Counted from the first letter of the stretch, positions 15,610 through 23,407 are shown. The stretch is 26,737 nt of DNA from an uncultured Bacteroidota bacterium (GCA_946479615.1 CAMLGR010000054.1:1-26737); one strand, 5' to 3'. The notes: generated by a model not told the origin, from the sequence alone. Numbers and translations are program-made.

Positions 15610-17670
15610 TTAATTAACAAAACTCCAGTAGACACCTATCCTTATAACAAGACCAGGATAAGGATACCCCGGCGCCGCCAGGTTATTATTGGTGAATCCA
15701 AACCCATTGTGATCACGCGCCGAATTAAGGTTTTCGGCCCTGACATATAATTTAAACGAACGGATGCGGAAGTTGACATACCCCGACAGCTCGGGCAGGT
15801 TATCGATCTTTACGCTATCCTGGTAATAAAATTGTCCCAGCACAGGAGAATATCCATCCGCTTTATAAGGAGTATGATAACGTACTTCTGCACCAAAAGC
15901 AATATTCAGATTTTTGAAGCCAAGATTACCCTCATAACCGATACGGTTACGGGTGAATACAGTTGGTATATGCACAGGAGCATTACCAATGATCTGCTGC
16001 ACATATACATCTGCATGCCATCTCCAGCTTTTACCCAATGCAATTGTTTTCTTAACAGATACCTGCAACATATTGAACAAGGTACTTTCCTGCTGTAGCT
16101 GGAAATAATCGGTGAGATAAGTATAGTTGGTAACCAAATAATAATCGCCTGCCAGGGTCAGCTTCAACGAAGGCTGAAACAAAGAAGCCGATAAATGCGT
16201 GATATTTTCTTTTTTGAAATCGGGCGGCGATTTTAATAGGTTGAACTGGCTACGGGGATCGAAAATAAAAGAAGGCGTTTTATTTACGTTCTCAAAACCT
16301 AATTGTATATAACCGGTTTTCTTTCCTACCGAACGCTGCAGGTTGGCCATCGCATAATAATCACCCGCATTCAACCCGGTAAAATATAAAATACCATTTG
16401 CTTTCAGGTCCCATTTCTGGTTACGCGTACGGTTGCGGTATTCAGCATGACCGAATACATTATAAAATTTGCGGCTGCCTTTCAGGTTGTCCAGCGAAAT
16501 ATTCTGCAGGGCGGCACCCACTTTAAAAAACTGGTGCAGGTTCTTCGCATCAGGATATTGATAAATAGAAAAATCGTTGGTAATCTCTTTCCATGATTCA
16601 CTAAGCTGAAACGTATCGATCGGTGTTTGCAGCGTGGTATCGTAATAGGTTTTGTAATAGGATGAATCGCCTACAAAATCGCGGTAATTATATTTGCTGG
16701 TACTATACTCGAGCGTATGCTCCAGCCGGAGACGGGGATAGAACAACGGCAATACTGTTGAATCCGTTACCAGCGAATCTTTTTGCCCGAAATCATATTG
16801 TTGCCTTAACAGCACCGTGAATTCACTGTAACGGTTACCGGTGCCCACATCTGTACTGAAAAAATTGGTGCCGAAAGCAGGATCGCCACCCAGTTTGGTA
16901 GGGATCAGGAACCTGTCTTTATAGGCTTCTTTATCCAGGAAATTGGTCGTATCCTGTATGCCTCCATTCTCACCGGCCTGCAATTTATTCCCGAGTAATA
17001 CGAAGTAGGCGTTATACCGTTTGTTGATCGTTTCGTACCAGGTAGTGAACAGGTAATTATTGTGATTTGATTTTTGATTCTTGAAAAAACCAGGCGCATT
17101 CACCAACCGGTATTGCAATAAAAAATTCCAGTTGGGTTTTATATTCTGCGTATGCATGAGCTCGATGACCTGTTCGGCGCGGCTCGCCAGCATATAATTC
17201 AATTCTGAATAAGGCCGCGTGGTATTGAAAAACCTGACCTTTTCCAGTTTCCATTTATATATATCGAATGCATGGAACCCCGGATCCCATCCCGGCTGCA
17301 TCGATGGAGAAAACAGGATAGACCGCGATGCCATTCCATTATTCCCTAAAAAGATATTGGTTGCTGGTATAGGGAAACGGGTGGTCAGATCATTGATAGA
17401 GGAATCGAGCTTATAATTACGCGTGGAATCGAGATAATGAAAACGGATCGTGATGGAATCTTCAAATTTATCCCGCCGTTTTAAGGAATCCTGTCCGCCG
17501 CCGCTGCCTGATTGCGAAAAGCTGCTTCCTAATTGTTTCAGCCGCCCGCCGGCTCCACGGATCAACCCGCCCTGTGAAAAAGCATCCAGGGAAAAAAACA
17601 ACAGGCCGGTCAATAAAAGGTATGTAAATTTCTTTGCCAGTGTAAGAGAATTAAAATTTTCCGGGCGCAT
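15610..17670 (-). CDS. Porin_10-type putative outer-membrane porin
   Basis: This 686-residue protein has an N-terminal signal (LTLAKKFTYLLLTGLLFFSLDAFSQ) and a Gly/Ser-rich start of the mature chain. A long barrel region follows with motifs known from Bacteroidota putative porins: TRFPIPATNIFLGNNGMASRSILFSP, GFHAFDIYKWKLEKVRFFNTTRPYSELNYML and the C-terminal LNSARDHNGFGFTNNNLAAPGYPYPGLVIRIGVYWSFVN ending in an aromatic strand. It should sit in the outer membrane; cargo unknown. A perfect -7 box TAATTTTG is at 17702-17709 on the same strand. The gap to the PNP gene upstream is about 60 bp. It is probably separate from the metal island. Confidence 0.85.
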   Translation of the reverse strand: MRPENFNSLTLAKKFTYLLLTGLLFFSLDAFSQGGLIRGAGGRLKQLGSSFSQSGSGGGQDSLKRRDKFEDSITIRFHYLDSTRNYKLDSSINDLTTRFPIPATNIFLGNNGMASRSILFSPSMQPGWDPGFHAFDIYKWKLEKVRFFNTTRPYSELNYMLASRAEQVIELMHTQNIKPNWNFLLQYRLVNAPGFFKNQKSNHNNYLFTTWYETINKRYNAYFVLLGNKLQAGENGGIQDTTNFLDKEAYKDRFLIPTKLGGDPAFGTNFFSTDVGTGNRYSEFTVLLRQQYDFGQKDSLVTDSTVLPLFYPRLRLEHTLEYSTSKYNYRDFVGDSSYYKTYYDTTLQTPIDTFQLSESWKEITNDFSIYQYPDAKNLHQFFKVGAALQNISLDNLKGSRKFYNVFGHAEYRNRTRNQKWDLKANGILYFTGLNAGDYYAMANLQRSVGKKTGYIQLGFENVNKTPSFIFDPRSQFNLLKSPPDFKKENITHLSASLFQPSLKLTLAGDYYLVTNYTYLTDYFQLQQESTLFNMLQVSVKKTIALGKSWRWHADVYVQQIIGNAPVHIPTVFTRNRIGYEGNLGFKNLNIAFGAEVRYHTPYKADGYSPVLGQFYYQDSVKIDNLPELSGYVNFRIRSFKLYVRAENLNSARDHNGFGFTNNNLAAPGYPYPGLVIRIGVYWSFVN

Positions 17671-17701
17671 CCTGCCCGCATACCGGGCCAGACGTTCGCG
17701 G

Positions 17702-17709
17702 CAAAATTA
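17702..17709 (-). promoter_or_regulatory. -7 promoter box for the porin (TAATTTTG)
   Basis: TAATTTTG on the minus strand fits TAnnTTTG; it is 31 bp before the ATG at 17670. A GC-rich CCGGTATGCGGG stretch lies in the short leader. Confidence 0.5.
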
Positions 17710-17732
17710 AGGTACAATACAGATCAAAATTG

Positions 17733-18557
17733 TTAAATGACCGCCACAAGTTCTTTGAACAATATCGCCAGTTTTGGTTCCGCATCTTTGGCTGCCTGCA
17801 ATACTTCTTCGTGTGTGATCACATTATCATCATCCCTGATACCAAGATCGGTCACGATACTCACGGCAAACACAGGCAATCCCATATGATTGGCTGCAAT
17901 ACATTCCTGCACGGTGCTCATGCCCACCACATCGCCACCAACCGTATGGATCAGTTTATATTCAGCCCTTGTTTCAAAGGTGGGGCCTGTCACCGCTACA
18001 TACACGCCTTCTTTAATATCAAATTTGTTCTTCGCTGCAATGTCTTTAGCCTTTTGGATCAGGCTTTTTTTATACGGTTCGCTCATATCGGGAAAACGGG
18101 GACCAAGCTCCGCCACATTTTTACCGATAAGCGGGTTGGGAGTAAAGAAGCTGATATGATCCTTGATGATCATGATATCTCCTACCTTGAATGTTTCATT
18201 CACGGCTCCTGCGGCATTGGATAAAAGTATAGTCTCCACACCCAGCATTTTCATCACCCGGATCGGGTACACTACATCCTGCGGGGTATATCCTTCATAA
18301 TAATGAAACCGGCCTCCCATGGCTACTACTGTTTTACCGGCCAGTTTACCAAAGATCAGTTTACCGGAATGGCCTTCTACAGTTGATACCGGGAAATGCG
18401 GGATCTCTTCGTAAGGCACTTCCTTTTCAACTTCGATCTGGCTGGCAAAATTGCCCAACCCACTGCCCAGTACAATACCGGCCTGTGGCGTTTTTTTATA
18501 TTCTTTTTGCAGGAATTTGACTGTTTCCTTCAGATCTTTCAGCAATTTTTTTGACAT
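17733..18557 (-). CDS. punA: purine-nucleoside phosphorylase (trimeric class I type)
   Basis: The start is placed at 18557 (MSKKLLKDLKE), because the 13 upstream in-frame residues overlap the promoter; 274 residues result, normal for the family. The enzyme splits purine nucleosides with phosphate into the base and ribose-1-phosphate in the salvage pathway. Diagnostic segments are GIVLGSGLG, VEGHSGKLIFGKLAG, GGRFHYYEGYTPQDVVYPIRVMKMLG, LSNAAGAVN and the base-binding GPTFETRAEYKLIHTVGGDVVGMSTVQECIAANH. It is cytoplasmic. A consensus -7 box TATATTTG is at 18574-18581, and the gene is divergent from sucC. Confidence 0.95.
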   Translation of the reverse strand: MSKKLLKDLKETVKFLQKEYKKTPQAGIVLGSGLGNFASQIEVEKEVPYEEIPHFPVSTVEGHSGKLIFGKLAGKTVVAMGGRFHYYEGYTPQDVVYPIRVMKMLGVETILLSNAAGAVNETFKVGDIMIIKDHISFFTPNPLIGKNVAELGPRFPDMSEPYKKSLIQKAKDIAAKNKFDIKEGVYVAVTGPTFETRAEYKLIHTVGGDVVGMSTVQECIAANHMGLPVFAVSIVTDLGIRDDDNVITHEEVLQAAKDAEPKLAILFKELVAVI

Positions 18558-18573
18558 GGGAAAAGTTAAGGAG

Positions 18574-18581
18574 CAAATATA
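18574..18581 (-). promoter_or_regulatory. -7 promoter box for PNP gene (TATATTTG)
   Basis: TATATTTG on the minus strand fits TAnnTTTG, 17 bp before the ATG at 18557. A CTG lies 20 bp further upstream, where the -33 element is expected. Confidence 0.5.
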
Positions 18582-18667
18582 GAATTTGGCGATCAATTCG
18601 ACAGAATATTCAGCCTGCCGATCCCTGGCAGGCGATCCCCCGGCTGCTAACTGCCACCCGAAACACT

Positions 18668-18675
18668 TATCTTCG
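18668..18675 (+). promoter_or_regulatory. probable -7 box for sucC (TATCTTCG)
   Basis: TATCTTCG differs from TAnnTTTG by one base and lies 16 bp before the sucC ATG at 18692. Confidence 0.35.
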
Positions 18676-18691
18676 CAAAAATTTTTCCAAT

Positions 18692-19903
18692 ATGAACCTT
18701 CACGAGTATCAAGCCAAAGAATTACTGAAGAAATACAATGTTCCCGTACAGGAGGGATTTGCCTGTAGCTCTGTTCATGATGCAGAAGAAGCCTATCGCC
18801 AGATCAAAACCCAATATGGCAGCAACTTCGCTGTAGTAAAAGCCCAGATCCATGCGGGCGGGCGGGGAAAAGGTACGGTTAAGGAAACCGGGATCAACGG
18901 AGTGAAAGTAGGCAAGAACCTGGATGATGTGATTGAAATTTCCAAGAAGATACTCGGGGGCACACTGGTCACTGTTCAAACCGGTCCTGCCGGTAAAGTG
19001 GTGAACAAAGTATTGGTAGCGCAGGATATGTATTATGATGGTCCTTCTGAAAGAAAAGAATTTTATCTCTCTATATTACTCGATCGCAGCAAAGGACAAA
19101 ATGTGATCATGTACAGCACCGAAGGTGGTATGAATATCGAAGATGTGGCGCATGATACGCCTGAAAAGATATTCAAGGAATGGGTCCATCCTTCCGGTGG
19201 CCTGCAGGGTTTCCAGGCAAGAAAGATCGCCTTCAACCTGGGATTGAGTGGTGAAGCGTTTAAGAATTGCGTAAAATTTGTCATCAACTTATACAATGCG
19301 TATGTGGGACTGGATTGTTCCATGCTGGAAATAAATCCATTGTTCAAAGCAGCTGATGATAAGATCGTAGCGGTTGACTGTAAGATGAATCTCGATGATA
19401 ATGCTTTGATGCGTCATGCGGACCTGGCATCGCTTCGTGATGTTACCGAAGAAGACCCTACTGAAGTGGAAGCCGGGAAATACAACCTGAATTTTGTCAA
19501 GCTCGATGGCAATGTGGGTTGTATGGTGAATGGTGCGGGTCTTGCCATGGCAACAATGGATATGATCAAACTCAGCGGTGGCGAACCTGCCAACTTCCTG
19601 GATGTAGGTGGTACGGCGAATGCACAAACGGTGGAAGCCGGTTTCAAGATCATCTTAAAGGATCCTGCCGTAAAAGCAATCCTCATCAATATATTCGGTG
19701 GTATCGTTCGTTGCGACCGTGTAGCCCAGGGGGTGATCGATGCATATAAGAATCTTGGCAATATTAAAATACCGATCATTGTCCGCCTGCAGGGGACCAA
19801 TGCAGTAGAAGCCAAGAAGCTGATCGATGAAAGCGGGTTGAAGGTAGAAAGCGCTATCCTGCTGAGTGAAGCAGCGGCGCTGGTGAAGAAAGCAGTGGCT
19901 TAA
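18692..19903 (+). CDS. sucC: succinate-CoA ligase (ADP-forming), beta subunit
   Basis: The start at 18692 gives MNLHEYQAKELLKKYNVPV, the standard SucC N-terminus, and 403 residues, close to the usual 390-400. A longer open frame upstream crosses the promoter and is not used. The ATP-grasp domain is seen as VVKAQIHAGGRGKGTVKE; the ligase domain has EINPL, GAGLAMATMDMIK, GGEPANFLDVGG and NIFGGIVRCDRVAQGVIDA. With SucD (not in the window) it makes succinate and ATP from succinyl-CoA in the TCA cycle. An intrinsic terminator follows 20 bp after the stop. Confidence 0.97.
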   Translation: MNLHEYQAKELLKKYNVPVQEGFACSSVHDAEEAYRQIKTQYGSNFAVVKAQIHAGGRGKGTVKETGINGVKVGKNLDDVIEISKKILGGTLVTVQTGPAGKVVNKVLVAQDMYYDGPSERKEFYLSILLDRSKGQNVIMYSTEGGMNIEDVAHDTPEKIFKEWVHPSGGLQGFQARKIAFNLGLSGEAFKNCVKFVINLYNAYVGLDCSMLEINPLFKAADDKIVAVDCKMNLDDNALMRHADLASLRDVTEEDPTEVEAGKYNLNFVKLDGNVGCMVNGAGLAMATMDMIKLSGGEPANFLDVGGTANAQTVEAGFKIILKDPAVKAILINIFGGIVRCDRVAQGVIDAYKNLGNIKIPIIVRLQGTNAVEAKKLIDESGLKVESAILLSEAAALVKKAVA

Positions 19904-19923
19904 TTGAAATGAATATTCTTCTG

Positions 19924-19956
19924 ATCCCGTTAGTGTTTCGCTAACGGGATTTTTTA
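19924..19956 (+). terminator. intrinsic terminator after sucC
   Basis: A 10-bp stem ATCCCGTTAG / CTAACGGGAT with loop TGTTTCG is followed by a run of T (TTTTTATTTT). Confidence 0.9.
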
Positions 19957-20015
19957 TTTTACCACATAGGATTTCCTATGTGAACCTATGTGTACTATGA
20001 TCCTATGTGGTAAAA
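19957..20015. repeat. short palindromic relative of the CTATGTG elements
   Basis: Perfect 16-bp arms (TTTTACCACATAGGAT at 19957-19972 and its complement at 20000-20015) enclose 27 bp that hold more CCTATGTG words. It uses the same word and the same ACCACATAGG / CCTATGTGGT ends as the 121-bp elements, but lacks their 49-bp centre. It sits between two convergent genes. Confidence 0.75.
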
Positions 20016-20017
20016 AA

Positions 20018-21385
20018 TTAATCACAAACAACTCTCCCCGATCGTATTCCCTTATCCGTGATTGCCTGCACGATCAGGACCTGCTTCGATACGGCGATCA
20101 AAGGCGTGACCTTCCATTGATGGCCCGACATTTTCCATGCGGCAGGGATCATCTTTCCATTCATATCATGTACCATGATCTTCTGTACGGTTTCTCCAGG
20201 CGGCAGTGATATAAAAAAATAACTGCTGAACGGTGACGGATAAAAACGGCTCCCTGTTTTTTCAGGAATGGTACTGCTTATGATCTTGCTTGTCAATGCC
20301 AGTCTCGTATATACATCCACGCACCTGATCCTGTAATAACTGATCCCTTCCGCCGCTTTGAAATCGGTATAATTAAAATTGACCGCTACCGACCCCCGTA
20401 AAGAATCGATGCTATAAAAGTTTTTTCCATCCTCCGATCTTTCTATATAAAACAAATACACCGTGCCCGGCTGATCCATCGACCACCTGATAATATTCCC
20501 GCTATGGCTGGGTGTCACCTCCAACGAAGTAAACCGCAATGGCAATACACCCAATGCAGCACAGGTATTACAATTCGTAAACACCTGTGCACTTCCCCAG
20601 GCATTGGGCAAGCATCCGAAAGGAACACAGGATACATCGGAATGATGACCTGATGCGAGACAGGCAAAGAGGTTATGTGAACTGGTCAGTGCACCAAAGA
20701 ACTGCGATAGCTGCGTGACATATACGCATGCAGCGCCACCGGATGTTACCCTGTAAGTATTCGCTACTTTATTGATAAGGGTACTCATGCGCATCGTGCT
20801 TTCGGGACCGAGACAGACACTACCAGCAGACGATTGGACATCGGTGATCAAACCCCAGAATTGCGAATCGCCATTATTTACAAACCATGAATTGATATTA
20901 TTGATCACGAAATACTGGTTCGGCATTTTGAATACCGCACCCTTTGCATTATAAATAATATTGGGTTGTGAGGCGGTGGCCCACCCGTTTTCCAGGGAGA
21001 GGTTCCGTTGTGTTTCAAATACGCCATAATTATACACGGAAGAATTACCCATTAAGATCAACCCGGCACCGATACCACTACCGATCACAAACCGGCCACC
21101 GGGATTGATGATGATCTGCCCGCTATCCATATAGAATTTATCGACGGTAAGATCGCTGCAGACTACCAGTTTACCGCCTTTCATCGTTAAACTGTTCAGC
21201 GTAACTGCAGCGCCGTTATACCATTTGGTAGTCCCGGCGTTCAGTGTTTCGTTATCAGTAACGGTGGGTTCGATACCTGTGCATGCAGCGGCGGTGACAG
21301 GCGGGGGACATTGAGCAAAAACTTTGGTTGAGAAAAATAGCAGGCAGCAGAAAATAGTCTTTGAAAGGAGGTTGGATTGTGGCAT
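20018..21385 (-). CDS. secreted protein with probable T9SS C-terminal sorting domain
   Basis: The start is placed at 21385 (MPQSNLLSKTIFCCLLFFSTKVFAQ), which gives a proper signal peptide and 455 residues; the open frame further upstream is leader RNA. The mature part is a Gly/Asn/Ser-rich repetitive beta structure (LTMKGGKLVVCSDLTVDKFYMDSGQIIINPGGRFVIGSG) such as seen in adhesins or surface proteins. The last ~80 residues (RFYPSPFSSYFFISLPPGETVQKIMVHDMNGKMI) resemble the type A sorting domain of the type IX secretion system, although its final strand (RSGRVVCD) is atypical. Function unknown; surface or secreted location is likely. It has an unusual structured leader at 21391-21480. Confidence 0.7.
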   Translation of the reverse strand: MPQSNLLSKTIFCCLLFFSTKVFAQCPPPVTAAACTGIEPTVTDNETLNAGTTKWYNGAAVTLNSLTMKGGKLVVCSDLTVDKFYMDSGQIIINPGGRFVIGSGIGAGLILMGNSSVYNYGVFETQRNLSLENGWATASQPNIIYNAKGAVFKMPNQYFVINNINSWFVNNGDSQFWGLITDVQSSAGSVCLGPESTMRMSTLINKVANTYRVTSGGAACVYVTQLSQFFGALTSSHNLFACLASGHHSDVSCVPFGCLPNAWGSAQVFTNCNTCAALGVLPLRFTSLEVTPSHSGNIIRWSMDQPGTVYLFYIERSEDGKNFYSIDSLRGSVAVNFNYTDFKAAEGISYYRIRCVDVYTRLALTSKIISSTIPEKTGSRFYPSPFSSYFFISLPPGETVQKIMVHDMNGKMIPAAWKMSGHQWKVTPLIAVSKQVLIVQAITDKGIRSGRVVCD

Positions 21386-21390
21386 ACGGC

Positions 21391-21480
21391 TTTTTTTAGC
21401 ACCCGATAAAAAACCCTGGCAGAAATACTTTCCATGGAAAGATCCATTATCCGAGGATGCTACCCACTTTGCCAAGGCTT
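21391..21480 (-). promoter_or_regulatory. candidate structured leader RNA with pseudoknot
   Basis: On the minus strand, CCTTGGCA (21477-21470) pairs with TGCCAGGG (21421-21414) as a closing helix, extendable to 11 pairs. Inside it lies CTTTCCATGGAAAG (21441-21428), a hairpin. After the helix, TTTTTTA (21413-21407) pairs with TAAAAAA (21398-21392) around the loop TCGGGTGC, whose GGGTGC can pair with GCATCC (21460-21455) inside the first helix, a pseudoknot. The last hairpin ends about five bases before the start codon at 21385. I cannot match it to a known riboswitch family. Confidence 0.55.
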
Positions 21481-21519
21481 CTTATACAGGTGTTACTGGA
21501 AAAATTGGACTTTGCTTTC

Positions 21520-21550
21520 CGAAACTATTTACAAGTTTCAGCAGGCACAA
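21520..21550 (-). promoter_or_regulatory. probable promoter for the T9SS-type gene (TTG-N20-TAGTTTCG)
   Basis: Minus strand: TTG at 21550-21548, 20 bases, then TAGTTTCG at 21527-21520, one base off TAnnTTTG. The spacing equals that of the promoter at 23377-23407. It would give a leader of about 130 nt that contains the structured RNA. Confidence 0.4.
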
Positions 21551-21655
21551 GCGCATTTGCCGGAATAGAATAAAAAAGTGCATTAACCGACGGAAAATAT
21601 GCAGGAACCGTTTGAGAAATCAGAAGAGCTTCAGGCAGCAGCAATCATCCAACCA

Positions 21656-21698
21656 GGAATTAAGAATTATAAATTATAAATTCATAATTCTTAATTCC
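21656..21698. repeat. AT-rich palindrome, relative of 4315-4398
   Basis: Arms GGAATTAAGAATTATAAA (21656-21673) and TTCATAATTCTTAATTCC (21681-21698) pair with one mismatch. The words AATTATGA/AATTAAGAA match the larger element at 4315. It touches the stop codon of the LytTR gene. The rest of the 312-bp gap 21386-21697 holds the leader RNA and promoter listed separately; I see no gene in it. Confidence 0.75.
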
Positions 21699-22405
21699 TA
21701 TTTCCCCAACCATCCTTTAAACTTCTTCACCCGTTCACGGCTGACGATGATCTCTGCATCGGCTTCAGGATCGAAATATAGTTTGAGGCGATTACCAAAC
21801 CAGGCATGTATTTGTTTTACCGTAGCCAATGAAATGATATAAGAACGATTGATGCGGAAAAAAGAACCGGGGTTCAGCATCGCCTCCAGTTGTTCGATCC
21901 GGTATTCAGTAATGTATTTCTGGTTATCGAATGTTTTGAAAAAGATAAACCGGCCCTCTGAAAAAAAATAAGCGATCTCCTTGATATGGATCGAATGAAG
22001 ACGTTGCCCTTGTTTGACCAAAAACCGTTCGCGGTAAGTACTACCCTGCCCTGCTTTCACCGATGGACGTACCGTATGCGTTTCAAAAAGGTCGCCGCTA
22101 CCGGGCAGGCGGCTCACCAGTTGGCGAAATGTATTAAAACGGAAAGCTTCAAAATTATAGGCTTCCGAATCGGTAGAGAAAGTCACCACCGCTTTGGCTT
22201 CTTTGTGATCGATGATCTGCAGGTCGGATACAACACCTGCATTTACCAGTATAAGATCGGGAATAGCATTTTGCTTAAGCCAGTCTGCTACCGACAACAT
22301 ATCCTGTGTAACGCCTACGATCCGGATCGAGCTATCTATCCGGTCGAGAATATTCCGGATCTCATCAACAATATTCTCTGCTTGTTCAACAACCAGCAAT
22401 GTCAT
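21698..22405 (-). CDS. LytTR DNA-binding regulator with degenerate receiver domain
   Basis: This 235-residue protein has a receiver-like fold at residues 1-110 and a LytTR DNA-binding domain at about 125-235 (RFLVKQGQRLHSIHIKEIAYFFSEGRFIFF...EQLEAMLNPGSFFRINRSYIISLATVKQI...VSRERVKKFKGWLGK). In the receiver the phosphate-accepting aspartate is replaced by Asn55 (PDLILVNAG), the acidic pair is reduced to Glu7-Gln8, and the conserved lysine motif is replaced by FRFNTF. Phosphorylation is therefore unlikely. No histidine kinase is adjacent. It may respond to a ligand or a protein partner. Targets unknown. Confidence 0.88.
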   Translation of the reverse strand: MTLLVVEQAENIVDEIRNILDRIDSSIRIVGVTQDMLSVADWLKQNAIPDLILVNAGVVSDLQIIDHKEAKAVVTFSTDSEAYNFEAFRFNTFRQLVSRLPGSGDLFETHTVRPSVKAGQGSTYRERFLVKQGQRLHSIHIKEIAYFFSEGRFIFFKTFDNQKYITEYRIEQLEAMLNPGSFFRINRSYIISLATVKQIHAWFGNRLKLYFDPEADAEIIVSRERVKKFKGWLGK

Positions 22406-22639
22406 ACAATGGTGCTTTTATTCCTTTGATTTGTTAGCCTGCCATCGGTTGTTATTGAAATTTGATATCGACAACAATCAATAGCATGAATGATACAGGA
22501 TCGGTTGGTGTAGTGGTGGTACGTTTATTTAATTGGTAAAAATCAGATTAATAATGCTTATATAATTATAATTCGACATCAACCAACAGAAGTAATGAAT
22601 GAATTGGATGGCTATCATAAGTATAACTACGATTTATTA

Positions 22640-23191
22640 TTAATCAATATATTTTTTATACGTGGCCCTGTACCCGCGTAACCAGGCAACCGGTGTCAGT
22701 ATGGCAAAAAGGATACGTTGTATAAAAAAAGGCGGTTTTGCCAACCGGAATACATGAGAAAAATGATTTGCCATGATGATCGTTTGCAAAAACCTGGGCA
22801 TTCCTTTCTCATTTACTTTTCCGTCATTGGCCAGTCCCATTCCTGTTTCAAATAACTGATCGGCATCCAGTGCGGGCAATACTTTCCAGTTGACAATGGT
22901 AATATCATCCGAGCTGTTCCACATAGCATGCGCAGTGTGTGCAGGAATTTCCAGCCGGTCACCCGGTCTTAAAAATTTGATCACCCCGTTCATTTTAATC
23001 GTCAATTCACCGGCCATAACAATAAAATGTTCTGTCTGTGATGGATGATAATGCATCGGCGGCTCCACCGAATGCGGCTGCCAGGACGCTTCCATTTCCA
23101 ATAGCGAGCCCCTTGTTTCTTTTGGAGTAAGAATGAATTTGATGTTTTGTCCCGTCTTCGGATTCATGATCATCTTATTGCGGTAAGCCAT
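22640..23191 (-). CDS. cupin domain protein with hydrophobic C-terminus
   Basis: This 183-residue protein has a cupin core: PPMHYHPSQTEHFIVMAGELTIKMNG (His ligands followed by Glu/His) and LRPGDRLEIPAHTAHAMWN. After the core (about residue 120) comes a C-terminal stretch with a hydrophobic segment, FFIQRILFAILTPVAWL, and a basic tail, so it may attach to the membrane. No signal peptide. Its start codon is only 19 bp after an intrinsic terminator that closes a short upstream unit with a 22-codon ORF, suggesting attenuation or read-through control. The 234-bp gap after its stop towards the LytTR gene (22406-22639) is AT-rich and shows no gene or clear promoter. Substrate unknown. Confidence 0.82.
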   Translation of the reverse strand: MAYRNKMIMNPKTGQNIKFILTPKETRGSLLEMEASWQPHSVEPPMHYHPSQTEHFIVMAGELTIKMNGVIKFLRPGDRLEIPAHTAHAMWNSSDDITIVNWKVLPALDADQLFETGMGLANDGKVNEKGMPRFLQTIIMANHFSHVFRLAKPPFFIQRILFAILTPVAWLRGYRATYKKYID

Positions 23192-23210
23192 ATCGTTTAT
23201 TTATTGTTAT

Positions 23211-23241
23211 AAAAAGAGAGAGAGTTCTGGAAAGAACTCTC
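23211..23241 (-). terminator. intrinsic terminator just upstream of the cupin gene
   Basis: Minus strand: GAGAGTTCT / AGAACTCTC, a perfect 9-bp stem with a TTCC loop, then TCTCTTTTT. It lies 19 bp before the cupin ATG at 23191 and 33 bp after the small ORF. Confidence 0.8.
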
Positions 23242-23274
23242 GTATACACCCAACTAACTGCTATGAGAAAAAAC

Positions 23275-23343
23275 TTAAAGTACCGAATGGATATTCTGAC
23301 GGTTAAAAACCACGGCCGCCAGGATAAATAAAATGTGTTTCAT
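23275..23343 (-). CDS. possible 22-codon small or leader ORF
   Basis: ATG at 23343 opens a 22-residue frame ending at 23275. It encodes MKHILFILAAVVF, a hydrophobic stretch, then a polar end (NRQNIHSVL). It lies about 30 nt behind a promoter-like sequence and is followed by a strong terminator. A-rich bases (CAAAAAAATCATTGAT-type spacing) precede the start, as is usual for this phylum. It could be a small membrane peptide, a leader peptide for attenuation of the cupin gene, or a chance frame. A 22-codon frame on the other strand (23263-23331) overlaps it. Confidence 0.35.
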   Translation of the reverse strand: MKHILFILAAVVFNRQNIHSVL

Positions 23344-23376
23344 ATCAATGATTTTTTTGTTACTGTTATTGCAGAA

Positions 23377-23407
23377 CAAACTTACAGCCCCCTGGCAGGC
23401 AGGCCAA
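23377..23407 (-). promoter_or_regulatory. promoter of the short unit upstream of the cupin gene
   Basis: Minus strand: TTG (23407-23405), 20 bases, then TAAGTTTG (23384-23377), a perfect TAnnTTTG. The RNA would run about 160 nt to the terminator at 23211. Confidence 0.55.

Noticed and set aside
18551..18691. In-frame N-terminal extension of SucC starting at 18551
   Set aside because: It runs through the PNP start and the sucC promoter; MNLHEYQAKELL at 18692 is the standard SucC N-terminus.
21386..21475. In-frame extension of the T9SS-type protein starting at 21475
   Set aside because: A signal peptide begins at 21385, and the upstream sequence has RNA-structure features instead of protein features.
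22595..22681. Possible 28-codon plus-strand ORF near 22595 and a similar minus-strand frame
   Set aside because: No promoter, no recognisable feature, and partial overlap with the cupin gene's 3' end; likely chance in AT-rich DNA.
23263..23331. 22-codon plus-strand ORF overlapping the small minus-strand ORF
   Set aside because: No plus-strand promoter or terminator fits; the minus-strand signals favour the other strand.
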